A stretch of DNA of 45,190 nt. It comes from JBKPCD01 sp046727175 (lineage in GTDB: Bacteria > Acidobacteriota > Vicinamibacteria > Vicinamibacterales > 2-12-FULL-66-21). The DNA lies in NCBI GenBank assembly GCA_046727175.1, contig JBKPCD010000028.1, positions 1-45,190 on the forward strand. The letters run 5' to 3'. Both the position numbers and the translations under genes were made by a program. The notes under the pieces were generated by a model. The model was not told where the DNA came from, did no database searches, and was given only the letters and a program-made list of their open reading frames with translations. Below are positions 32,412 to 39,902 of this stretch, piece after piece. The stretch's first letter is position 1. Each line of letters begins with the position of its first letter.

Positions 32412-32567
32412 CCCGGGATTCGGGATTCGGGGCTCGCGATTCGAGGCTCGCGATTCGTAGCCATGGGCTGGAACGAACGACGGTGTGAACAGGAGTTCAC
32501 GAGATCAGGAGGTTGCGTGTTCAGGATTCTTCTGATTCAGAATCCTTCTGATCTCCTGGCTTCCTGT
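32412..32567. repeat. Two reiterated-word structures after the M28 gene
   Basis: GGGATTCGGGATTCGGGGCTC words lie at 32415-32460. A nested hairpin follows: AGGAGTTCACGAGATCAGGAG (32490-32510) versus CTGATCTCCTGGCTTCCTG (32549-32567), around an inner stem AGGATTCT...AGAATCCT (32523-32546). It separates convergent genes. Nothing coding seen in 32411-32622. Confidence 0.6.
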
Positions 32568-32622
32568 CGATTGACGTCGGTGAAGCGGAATCCGAACGCC
32601 GAATCCCGATCGCCCATTCAGC

Positions 32623-32997
32623 TCAATCCGGCGGCGCGTCCTGACCGACAGGTTCCCACAGCTCGATGGGGTTGCCTTCGAGGTCGTGCAGCCGAGCGAA
32701 GCGGCCGTTCGGATACTCCTTCGGATCGCGCTCGACCTCGATGCCAGCGGCCTGCAGCTGAGCGACCATCGCGTTCAAATCACGCACGCGGAAATTGATC
32801 ATCCACGCCTGCTCGGCACGGCCGAAGTAGTTCGTGACGTGCGGAAACTGGCTCGAACACGGTCGGTCCGGCGTGCTGCTGCCACGGCCGGGTCTCGTAA
32901 TCACCTGGCGTAACGTCGACGCCGAGGTGGTCTCGTACCAGCGCGCGAGAGCCTTTGGATCTCGCGCACGGAAAAACACGCCGCCGATGCCGTGCAC
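32623..32997 (-). CDS. Glyoxalase/bleomycin-resistance (VOC) protein with two compensating frameshifts
   Basis: Cytoplasmic VOC-fold protein, 124 residues, normal length. The ends are typical: MHGIGGVFFRARDPKALARWY at the start and AWMINFRVRDLNAMVAQLQAAGIEVERDPKEYPNGRFARLHDLEGNPIELWEPVG at the end, with the metal-ligand Glu in PIELWEP. The middle 29 residues (from ETTSAST) look nothing like the family. The neighbouring frame there reads HLGVDVTPGDYETRPWQQ and AGPTVFEPV, the expected sequence. One base lost near 32933 and one gained near 32852 explain this. So the gene is either two errors or a real double frameshift that swaps a core segment. Function (dioxygenase, isomerase or detoxification) unknown. 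Confidence 0.7.
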   Translation of the reverse strand: MHGIGGVFFRARDPKALARWYETTSASTLRQVITRPGRGSSTPDRPCSSQFPHVTNYFGRAEQAWMINFRVRDLNAMVAQLQAAGIEVERDPKEYPNGRFARLHDLEGNPIELWEPVGQDAPPD

Positions 32998-33029
32998 CGT
33001 TCCATCGATTGACCCTCAAACACCAGATT

Positions 33030-33150
33030 ACGGGAGACCAAGAGATCAGGAGAATTTCACAAAGAATCTCCTGACCTCTTGACCTCCTGTTCATCGCGAG
33101 CGCCGCCGTGAACCCGAGTCGCGAATTGCGAGCCCCGAATCCCGAACCCC
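33030..33150. repeat. Reiterated GAGATCAGGAGA / TCTCCTGACCTC hairpin plus CCCGAATCCCG words
   Basis: CGGGAGACCAAGAGATCAGG (33031-33050) pairs with TCTCCTGACCTCTTGACCTC (33067-33086). Then come GCGAGCCCCGAATCCCGAAC words to 33150. It lies between the PQQ dehydrogenase stop and the glyoxalase start, both minus strand. Confidence 0.6.
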
Positions 33151-33160
33151 GACAGCGAAG

Positions 33161-34843
33161 TCAGTAAAGCGTGAACGCGTACAACATGTCGCCGGCGGCC
33201 ACGAGCAAATACTGATGCCCTTCGAGCATGTAGGTGATTGGCGGATTCGTTACCTGACCGATGTGCGAGTGCCACAGCGGCTTACCGGTCGCGGCATCGT
33301 ATGCGACGATGTTGCCGCCCGCGTCACCGCCAAACACCAGCCGGCCGGCGGTCGTGAGCAATCCTCCTCCTCCGCCGGTTCCTTCTCCTGGGTACAGACG
33401 TCGCCACGCGATCGTGCCGGTCTTCGGATCGATCGCCGTGAGGAAGTTGCCGGCCGATCCGACGTTCACTCGTTCGACGCCGCCCAGGCCCATCGACCCT
33501 CGCGGATCCGGCTCCGTCAGATAGAACATCGAAAAGCCGTTCCGCTCCGACACGTAGAACAGCCCCGTCTCCGGTGAGTAGGCCGGCGGTTCCCAGTTGA
33601 TCGTGCCGCCGGCGGTTGGCGACACGAGCGCGCCAGCAACCGAGGCGTCCTTTTCCAGCTTCCGGCGGAGGGATCCGTTCTCGGCGATGCGCTCGACCCA
33701 GTTCGTCGACAGACCGTACTTGCTCGACACGACGTGTTGGCCGGTGGTGCGATCGAGCGTGAAGAAGTAGCCGTTGCGCGCGGCGGTCGAGACGAGCTTT
33801 CGACGTTTCCCGTCGATGGTCGCATCGAAGATGACGGGCGTCTGTGCCGAATCCCAGTCGTGCATGTCGTGCGGGGAGGTCTGAAATCCCCACGCCAGCT
33901 TTCCGGTCTCGACGTTCACCGCGAGCAGTGAGCAGGTCCAGAGATTGTCGCCTTCGCCACGACCCTGCGTGTACGCGGGCGTCGGGTTCCCAGTGCCGAA
34001 GATGTACAGCTTCGTCTCGGGATCGTATGCGCCGGGCAGCCACGGCTGCGCGCCGCCATGCCGCGCCGCGTCGAGGCTCGGCCAGGTGTCCACCCCGCGA
34101 TCCCCCGGGTTCATCGGAACGGTAAAGAACTTCCACTGCAGCTCGCCACGCTCGGGTTCGTACGACTGAAGGAATCCCGGAGCATCGAGGTCGTTCCCCG
34201 TTCCTACGATCACGTGATTACCGATGATGATTGGCGCAGACGTCGAGAAGTACTGCTGGTTGAAGCCGGCGAATTCTTTGTGCCAGCGCTCGTTGCCTGT
34301 GGCCGCGTCCAGCGAGACGAGAAAATTGTCCGGCGTCTCCATGAAGAGATACGACTTCCACATGCCGAGGCCACGATTTGCGATGTGGGTACCGCCACGT
34401 GTCTTCCAGAAGTAATGCCAGAGCTCGTGGCCGTCACGCGCCTCGAGTGCCCAGGCGTTGTCCGGAGTCGACACGTACACCGTTCCATCGACCATCAGCG
34501 GCGTGGCCTTGATATCGGCATCGTCTTCCCGCACGAACTCGCCAGTCCCTTCGCCGCCGATGATGACGCCTCCTCCACGCTCTCCTCGCCCGCGGCGGCC
34601 GCCGCCGCTCCCGGGGCCATCGACGAGGCGCGCCGTCCACGCGAGCGTCAGCTGCTTCACGGTAGTCTGGTTGATTTGCTTCAACGAGCTGTAACGCCGC
34701 CCGGAATAGTCGCCCGAGTACGTGGGCCACGACTCGCCGAGCGGGGCGAGCAGCTCGGAAGGATCGATCCCGCGCCCCTGGCCGCCGAGCATGGCCGGAA
34801 CCACCAACAGGCACATTGCACTTAGAAGTCTTTTCAGTGTCAT
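33161..34843 (-). CDS. Periplasmic PQQ-dependent (quinoprotein) dehydrogenase
   Basis: 560 residues from ATG 34843 (MTLKRLLSAMCLLVVPAMLG, signal peptide); GTG 34849 is also in frame. It has the eight W-motif propeller of quinoprotein alcohol/glucose dehydrogenases: SWPTYSGDYSGRRYSSLKQINQTTVKQLTLAW at the N-terminus, LVSLDAATGNERWHK, LYIFGTGNPTPAYTQ (Asn/Thr near PQQ), and SPHDMHDWDSAQTPVIFD, which carries the catalytic-type Asp. The adjacent Cys-Cys ring of methanol dehydrogenases is absent, and no haem domain is fused. A Gly/Arg-rich insertion lies at about 78-100. Likely oxidises an alcohol or sugar and passes electrons to a separate cytochrome; the cytochromes at 26-29 kb are candidates only by proximity. 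Confidence 0.85.
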   Translation of the reverse strand: MTLKRLLSAMCLLVVPAMLGGQGRGIDPSELLAPLGESWPTYSGDYSGRRYSSLKQINQTTVKQLTLAWTARLVDGPGSGGGRRGRGERGGGVIIGGEGTGEFVREDDADIKATPLMVDGTVYVSTPDNAWALEARDGHELWHYFWKTRGGTHIANRGLGMWKSYLFMETPDNFLVSLDAATGNERWHKEFAGFNQQYFSTSAPIIIGNHVIVGTGNDLDAPGFLQSYEPERGELQWKFFTVPMNPGDRGVDTWPSLDAARHGGAQPWLPGAYDPETKLYIFGTGNPTPAYTQGRGEGDNLWTCSLLAVNVETGKLAWGFQTSPHDMHDWDSAQTPVIFDATIDGKRRKLVSTAARNGYFFTLDRTTGQHVVSSKYGLSTNWVERIAENGSLRRKLEKDASVAGALVSPTAGGTINWEPPAYSPETGLFYVSERNGFSMFYLTEPDPRGSMGLGGVERVNVGSAGNFLTAIDPKTGTIAWRRLYPGEGTGGGGGLLTTAGRLVFGGDAGGNIVAYDAATGKPLWHSHIGQVTNPPITYMLEGHQYLLVAAGDMLYAFTLY

Positions 34844-34954
34844 ATCCACTTGTTCGAGTAAAACTGTGTCGACCGTCGCGGCGGATGTCCTGGACTCGGC
34901 GGTTTCTCTCTAGCCAGCCCGCCAAGAAGATTGTTTTCTCGTTACGCATAACGG

Positions 34955-35105
34955 GCCTAACGTTAGGCGCGCCGCAGGCGTGCCCCGCCGGAGCGGAGCG
35001 GGGCAAAGGGACTCCCGCAAGCGACGGCGAGCCGGGGCCCCACCGCACGTATTGTGTGCGGTGGGGTGGGATAGGAATCCGGCCGGGCGAACCCCCGGTC
35101 AAGGA
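34955..35105. repeat. GC-rich palindromic element, copy 5
   Basis: Begins with the exact palindrome GCCTAACGTTAGGC (34955-34968). It continues with GCCCCGCCGGAGCGGAGCGG, CGCAAGCGACGGCGA, the core GGGGCCCC and the stem CCCCACCGCAC...GTGCGGTGGGG (35037-35066), and ends CCGGGCGAACCCCCGGTCAAG 12 bp before the PIG-L start codon. The end matches copy 1. It fills most of the divergent PQQ dehydrogenase/PIG-L gap; no other coding sequence seen. Confidence 0.65.
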
Positions 35106-35116
35106 AGAGGTGATCT

Positions 35117-36064
35117 ATGCGTGTTGCGAAAGCTTTATTCGTCTTGATCGTCATCGCATGCGTGCAGGCCGTTGCCGGCACTTCGCTCGACACTTGGCCG
35201 CGCGAACCACGTGCCGCCGAAAACCTGCCAGCCCAGGTTCCATCGTCGCGACCGCTGCGCATTATCGCATTCGGGGCGCATCCCGATGATGCCGAGCTGA
35301 AGTTCGCGGGTACGGCGGCGCTCTTTGCCGCTCAAGGTCACAAAGTCAGACTCGTCGCGCTAACCAACGGCGACGTCGGCCACTTCTCTCAAGCTGGTGG
35401 TCCGCTTGCGCAGCGGCGAAAGGCCGAAGTCGAGGCGTGCCACGCGAAGCTCGGTGTCGATACCACCGTCCTGGATATCCATGACGGCGAGCTGATGCCC
35501 GATCTCGAGACCCGGAAGAAAGTCGCGAATCTCATCCGCGAATGGCAGGCGGACATCGTCCTGTCTCATCGTCCGTGGGATTATCATCCGGATCATCGCG
35601 CGGTTGGAAAGCTGGCCGAGGACGCGGCGGTCGTGGTCGCGGCGCCGTACTTCGCGCCGTATACCCCGCCAACGCCGCGCAACCCGATCTTTCTCTTCTA
35701 TTCGGATGATTTTCAGAAGCCCTACCCCTTCGACCCGATCCTGGCCGTCGGCTTCGATGAGGTCGCGCAGAAGAAATGGGACTGCATCTCGGACCTCCCG
35801 TCGCAGTTCGGGGATGCCGACTCGTGGCAGGCAAGATATCGCGCCAACGTGCCCAAGGACGATGCCGGAAGGAAAGCGTTCCTGCTCGAAGGCGTCAAAC
35901 AGCGCAGCGCCGACGTTGCGACCAAATACCGGAATCTGCTCGTGAAGCTGTATGGCGATCAGAAAGGTCGAAGCATCAAGTACGCTGAAGCGTTCGAGCT
36001 GAATCAGTACGGCAGCGCGGCAACGGCCGATGATCTCAAGAGCATGTTTCCAACATTTCGATGA
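35117..36064 (+). CDS. Exported PIG-L (LmbE) family deacetylase
   Basis: Zinc-dependent N-acetylglucosaminyl-type deacetylase, 315 residues. The signal peptide MRVAKALFVLIVIACVQAVAG is followed by the hallmark AFGAHPDDAELKFAGT (His55, Asp57-Asp58) and second zinc site WDYHPDHRAVG (His157-Pro-Asp-His160). VALTNGDVGH fits the family. AGAGGTGATC lies just before ATG 35117. The next gene follows 16 bp after the stop, so the pair is probably an operon acting on a sugar or glycan in the periplasm. The exact substrate (GlcNAc, mycothiol-like, or teichuronic-like) cannot be decided. The palindromic element forms its immediate upstream region. Confidence 0.88.
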   Translation: MRVAKALFVLIVIACVQAVAGTSLDTWPREPRAAENLPAQVPSSRPLRIIAFGAHPDDAELKFAGTAALFAAQGHKVRLVALTNGDVGHFSQAGGPLAQRRKAEVEACHAKLGVDTTVLDIHDGELMPDLETRKKVANLIREWQADIVLSHRPWDYHPDHRAVGKLAEDAAVVVAAPYFAPYTPPTPRNPIFLFYSDDFQKPYPFDPILAVGFDEVAQKKWDCISDLPSQFGDADSWQARYRANVPKDDAGRKAFLLEGVKQRSADVATKYRNLLVKLYGDQKGRSIKYAEAFELNQYGSAATADDLKSMFPTFR

Positions 36065-36080
36065 CTTGGAGGACGAAGCG

Positions 36081-37268
36081 ATGGATCGACGTGACTTCTT
36101 CAGGACCGCAGGCGCGGGGCTGGCCGCCGCCGGCGTTGCGCTGACTCCGGACGAGGCCGAAGCCCGCCTTCGATCGCCCGACGCCGGGTCGCCACTTGCT
36201 TCGTCGAGCCAGGCATCGCAAACCACGAGCGAGAAGGCCAGGCTGGCTCGGATCGCGTCGTGCTCGTATCCAATCCGTTACATCTTCAAAACCAGAGGCG
36301 GCGGGCGCGGCGCAACGCCGCCGGCATCGGCGCCCCCGCCTCAGGCGAGAGGCGGGGCTCCGGCGGCGGTTCGGAACGGCGGCATGACGAACCAGCAGAT
36401 GAAGGAGAAGTACGGCGAGATCACGATGCTGGATTTCCCGCAGTTCACGAAGGACACGTTCCCCGGTGTGACCCACATGGATCTTTTCTCCGGGTTGTTC
36501 GGCGACGTCGACGACGACAGCATGTTCGCGGGGCGGACGTTCGATCCGTCCACGCCCTCGGGCAAGAAGTGGCTCGACAAGCTCGTCTCGAAAATGGTCG
36601 CCACCGGGGTCAAGTGTCAGCACATTTCGAACAATGCGCCCACGAACCTCGCCTCGTCCGATCAGCCGCTGCGGAAAGCGGGCGTGGAAATCGGCAAGAA
36701 GTGGCTCGACGGGGCCGCGATCCTCGGCGCGAAATCGGTGCGCATGAATTCGCCGCAGGCGCTCGGCCCGAGCATCAGGCCGGAAGCCGTCCGCGATCCG
36801 GCGAACGGCTATCCGAAGAACGACGCGATCACGCCGCTCCTCCAGAACGCGATCGAGTCGTACAAGGAAATGGCGGACTACGGCGGCAATCTCGGCATCC
36901 GCGTCACGCTCGAGAACCACTGGGGCCTCGCCGCCGACCCGATGAACATTCGCATCATCATCGACGAGGTGAACCATCCTTATTGCGAGGCCTCGCCCGA
37001 TTTCTGCAACTGGGAGTCCGATTACATGCTGTTTCACGGCCTCAAGGCGCTCGCGCCGTACGCGCATACGAACGTTCACGCGAAGTACTGGGATCGGTGG
37101 GGAGACAAGAACGACGTCCAGCGTTCTACCAGAATCATGCTGGCGGCGGGCTTCAAGGGAACGTTTGCGCTGGAGTACGAAGAAGGCCCGTTGAACGGAA
37201 TCGAAGGGGCCAAGTATCTTTACAAGGAGGTCCTGGCGGCGCTGTCCTCACCTACTCCGGTGATCTGA
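36081..37268 (+). CDS. Exported sugar-phosphate isomerase/epimerase-like TIM-barrel protein (Tat-type leader)
   Basis: 395 residues from ATG 36081, with GGAGG 8 nt upstream. MDRRDFFRTAGAGLAAAGVAL is a twin-arginine-type leader (RRDFF, then an alanine-rich core). The AP-endonuclease-2/xylose-isomerase-like fold is indicated by FPGVTHMDLFSG, KCQHISNNAPT, AILGAKSVRMNSPQ, VTLENHWGLAADP (probable metal-binding Glu), YCEASPDFCNWE and the final GTFALEYEEGPLNGIEGAKYLYKEVL. A Gly/Pro-rich insertion lies at about 75-98 (RGGGRGATPPASAPPPQARG). Exported members of this fold often act on cyclitols or sugars with oxidoreductases; here it follows a PIG-L deacetylase. A strong hairpin (37270-37294) starts just after its stop. 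Confidence 0.82.
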   Translation: MDRRDFFRTAGAGLAAAGVALTPDEAEARLRSPDAGSPLASSSQASQTTSEKARLARIASCSYPIRYIFKTRGGGRGATPPASAPPPQARGGAPAAVRNGGMTNQQMKEKYGEITMLDFPQFTKDTFPGVTHMDLFSGLFGDVDDDSMFAGRTFDPSTPSGKKWLDKLVSKMVATGVKCQHISNNAPTNLASSDQPLRKAGVEIGKKWLDGAAILGAKSVRMNSPQALGPSIRPEAVRDPANGYPKNDAITPLLQNAIESYKEMADYGGNLGIRVTLENHWGLAADPMNIRIIIDEVNHPYCEASPDFCNWESDYMLFHGLKALAPYAHTNVHAKYWDRWGDKNDVQRSTRIMLAAGFKGTFALEYEEGPLNGIEGAKYLYKEVLAALSSPTPVI

Positions 37269-37269
37269 C

Positions 37270-37347
37270 GGGCCCGCTGAAAAGTGGCGGGCCCGCCCAG
37301 GTTCTCGGTTCCAGGTTCTCGGTTCCCACTCCGGGGTTCCAGGTGCG
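37270..37347. terminator. Hairpin plus reiterated GGTTCTCGGTTCC words
   Basis: GGGCCCGC (37270-37277) and GCGGGCCC (37287-37294) form an exact stem with a 9-nt loop right after the TIM-barrel gene. GGTTCTCGGTTCC words follow (37300-37326), same as 3241-3268. It separates convergent genes. Confidence 0.65.
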
Positions 37348-37348
37348 C

Positions 37349-37944
37349 CTAGAATCGGACGCCGACGCCAATCCGCATCTGACTGACGTTGACGTCGCCA
37401 GCGGTCAACTGGAGCGAATCGCCCGCACGGATCTTCTTGTAGCGGTACCCGAGATCCAGAAACAGTGGCCCACCCTGGACGACCACGCCGCCGCCGACGC
37501 CGAGCAGCGGCTCGGTGCGATCGAAGAATCGCAGCGCGCTGTTTGCGATGACATCTCCGCGCGAGCCGACGTCGTCGAGCCTCGCTTGCATGTGCGCAAA
37601 TCCGGCGGTCGCTTCGGCGTAGGGCCTGATCGGGCTGCGTGACGGCGCGATGAAGCGGACGCCCGCTTCGCCGTACCAGGCCGAGACGCGCACGTCGAAT
37701 GCCGTGAAGTCGACGATCGTGTCGAAGAGCGACGGCATCACGTCGCGCATCTCGCCACCCTCGGCGACGATCTGCAGCGTATCTGCCAGCGGTATTGCCA
37801 GGCCGCCGCCGAACGTCGGTCCCATCGTCACGTCCCCGAACGTGAAGCCGCCGAATCCTGTATCTGATTGTTTTGCGCACTCGCCGGGGGCGGGACTGCA
37901 AACGCGAACAGGACGAGACCGGCGGCGATGAAAAAACGTCGCAT
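37349..37944 (-). CDS. Outer-membrane beta-barrel protein (frameshifted after the signal peptide)
   Basis: From ATG 37944, behind GAGGTGGA, the frame reads MRRFFIAAGLVLFAFAVPPP and ASAQNN, a clear signal peptide with AxA-Q site, then stops. The adjacent frame carries the mature barrel: SDTGFGGFTFGDVTMGPTFGGGLAIPLADTLQIVAEGG through GVGGGVVVQGGPLFLDLGYRYKKI to QMRIGVGVRF, with alternating hydrophobic strands and the C-terminal Phe needed for BAM assembly. One extra base in the four-base T-run at 37871-37874 (an A-run in the gene) gives a continuous 198-residue protein, typical of small eight-stranded barrels. Whether this is an error or decay is open. Function unknown; structural or porin-like. 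Confidence 0.75.
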
Positions 37945-38118
37945 CAGAGTCCACCTCGCGGACGCTGGCGTTCGCAGAGTCAGCAATGGCGGTACCAGCG
38001 CGCCAGAGGCGTGGAGCGTGAGTTTTCCGGAGAATTTGCGAGCGGCGGGTGGGGCCCGACCTCAAATCGGGACGGCCGGCCGGCGAGTTCCGGGGACATC
38101 CAAACGGGACATCCAAGC

Positions 38119-38222
38119 GTGGCTGCCCCGGGTGCCTGCCTCGGGTGGCTGCCCCAGGTGGCTGCCCCTTTTGGCTGTCCCTTTTGGCTGTCCCTATTGG
38201 CTGTCCCGGTTGGGTGTCCCCG
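38119..38222. repeat. 13-bp tandem repeat, eight units
   Basis: Eight consecutive 13-base units with consensus YTGGCTGYCCCNN run exactly from 38119 to 38222. Upstream (38085-38117) GGGGACATCCAAACGGGACA and GACATCCAAGC are complementary to TTGGCTGTCCC, forming the short left arm of a hairpin. The last units overlap the final codons of the DUF1223 gene. The rest of 37945-38118 has no coding sequence that I can see. Confidence 0.85.
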
Positions 38223-38952
38223 TAGCGGCGCCGTAGACCTGGTTTGTCTTGCGGCCCTGCAGCCAGGCAACGGCGTGAAGGTTGCGGGGGATCCAGCTCC
38301 GCTCAATCTTCCATTGACCTTCGGCAACGAAGGGCTGCGGCTCGAGCGAGCCAAGCGTCTGAATCTTCCGGACGACAGCCGCGTGCTTCAACGTGCGCCC
38401 GCCGTTCTCCCCTCGAGCCACGACGGACGTGAGCTCCCGCTCGATTACCGCTGCGAACACGTCGACCGGCTCGCCGCCGCGCGGCGCCGCAGGAAGATCG
38501 ATCGTCATTCGAAGCGACTCTCCCGCAACGCGCGTCGACACAGCCAGCGGAAGGTGCTCACGCGCCGCCGCGGCGCCGATCGCCTTGGTTGCTTCCGCCC
38601 GATCGCTGCCGACGAGGTGCTCACGACCGTCGACGACCATCTGCGGCGTGTATACCTCGGTGCCCCCGAATGATCGCGCGTAACTTTCCTGGCGATTGGT
38701 GAACGCGCGCGAGCAAAACGGATCCTTCCACCCAAGCCGATCCCAGTAGTCGACGTGGAGCTCGAACGCGACGATCTCAGCGTTCGCGATCGGCTGCTCC
38801 TGCAGAAGGCTCGCGAGCAGCGCGTCGGCTGGTGGACAGCTGGAGCACCCTTCCGACGTGAACAGCTCCACGAGGACGGCAGATCGCGCCGGAGGGACAG
38901 CGGGCCGGAGTCCCGCGAGGAGCAACAGCGTGCCGATGATGGTCGTCTTCAT
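38194..38952 (-). CDS. DUF1223 exported protein (thioredoxin-like fold)
   Basis: 252 residues. Signal peptide MKTTIIGTLLLLAGLRPAVPPARS. The family motif follows immediately: VLVELFTSEGCSSCPPADALL, with C36-x-x-C39 placed as in thioredoxin. LHVDYWDRLGWKDPFCSRAFTNRQESYAR and VYTPQMVVDGREHLVGSD are the usual DUF1223 signatures. A beta-rich C-terminal part follows. Role is undetermined; the CxxC suggests periplasmic thiol redox or metal binding. The last residues (AATGTPNRDSQ) come from the 13-bp repeat, so the natural C-terminus has been extended or replaced by repeat sequence. Confidence 0.88.
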   Translation of the reverse strand: MKTTIIGTLLLLAGLRPAVPPARSAVLVELFTSEGCSSCPPADALLASLLQEQPIANAEIVAFELHVDYWDRLGWKDPFCSRAFTNRQESYARSFGGTEVYTPQMVVDGREHLVGSDRAEATKAIGAAAAREHLPLAVSTRVAGESLRMTIDLPAAPRGGEPVDVFAAVIERELTSVVARGENGGRTLKHAAVVRKIQTLGSLEPQPFVAEGQWKIERSWIPRNLHAVAWLQGRKTNQVYGAATGTPNRDSQ

Positions 38953-39055
38953 GGAAGCCCCGGTGGGTCGGCCTGCCGCCGACCCATCGTATTTCCACCT
39001 CAGGTGCGCTCAAACGCGCCCCCTTGGGGAACCCCGGCTAATGCCGGCCGATCCG

Positions 39056-39765
39056 CTACTGTGTTCCCGTCGGACGTTTGTTGAGCTCAATGTCGATCGT
39101 GACGTTGATCTCGTCGCCGACGACCGGCGCAGCTTCGACGACGCGATTGTAGTTCAAGTTGAAATCACGCCGATTCAACTTCGTCGTCGCCGTTGCGCCG
39201 ATCCTCAGCGCGCCGTTCGGCTGCTTCAATGGCGGCGACGGTCCTTCCACGTCGACCGTCACTTCCTTCGTGACGCCGTGCATCGTCAGATCTCCGATGA
39301 GCTTGAAACGGCCGCTGCCTGCAGGCTCCACCTTCTTGGACTTGAACGTGATCGTCGGATAGTTCGCGACGTCGAAGAAATTGGGCGACCGCAGGTCCTT
39401 GTCGCGGCCTTCAGTGCCCGTGTTGAGCCCGGCGACGTCGATCGTGACATCCGCCTTGACGCTGTCGAGGCTCTTGCCGTCGTAGTCGACCGTGCCGCTC
39501 ACGCGCCCCAGCGTCCCACGAACTGTGGACACCATCAGGTGTCGCACGCTGAACTGGGCCGACGTATGGTTTGAATCGATCGTCCACGTGTTGGGCCCAA
39601 GTGGAGGACCTGGCTGTTGCCCCGGCGGCGGCCCCTGCGGGGGTTGTCCTTGCGGGGGGTCTGGCCGGCGGGCGGTTGCTGGTCGGGCTGTCCGGGCGGG
39701 TTCCGAGCCTGAACTGCAGCGACCGCTAACACAACGGCAGCAACGAGCACTGATACACGCTTCAT
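39056..39765 (-). CDS. YceI-family exported protein (frameshifted after the signal peptide)
   Basis: YceI proteins are periplasmic lipocalin-like barrels binding isoprenoid lipids. From ATG 39765 the frame starts MKRVSVLVAAVVLAVAAVQA then a Pro/Gln-rich stretch. The barrel lies in the neighbouring frame: PNTWTIDSNHTSAQFSVRHLMVSTVRGTLGRVSGTVDYDGK, LNTGTEGRDKDLRSPNFFDVANYPTITFKSKKVE, LTMHGVTKEVTVDVEG, LNRRDFNLNYN and VGDEINVTIDIELNK, all typical. The switch falls in a C6 run (G6 at 39654-39659 on the plus strand). Adding one C gives a continuous 236-residue protein with a Pro/Gln/Gly-rich linker. A start in the barrel frame upstream at 39931 has no signal peptide and is unlikely. Confidence 0.82.
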
Positions 39766-39902
39766 GCGTCCAACCCTCCGAAGTTCGTGATTGAGATTCA
39801 GCCAACAGCGCCCCGGAGACTACGGGCGAGCGAGCAGCCAGGGATCCCGGAAGTGGCCGAGGATACCGCATAAGACGCCTCAGGGAGCCGCACCGTTTCA
39901 CC

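Noticed and set aside
33161..34843. Methanol/ethanol-dehydrogenase-specific assignment
   Set aside because: No adjacent Cys-Cys ring and no cytochrome subunit gene beside it; only the broad quinoprotein dehydrogenase family is supported.
36036..37079. 347-codon minus-strand frame over the TIM-barrel gene
   Set aside because: Antisense shadow; no domain signatures.
38119..38222. CRISPR-like array
   Set aside because: Units are contiguous 13-mers without spacers and drift in sequence; no cas genes nearby.
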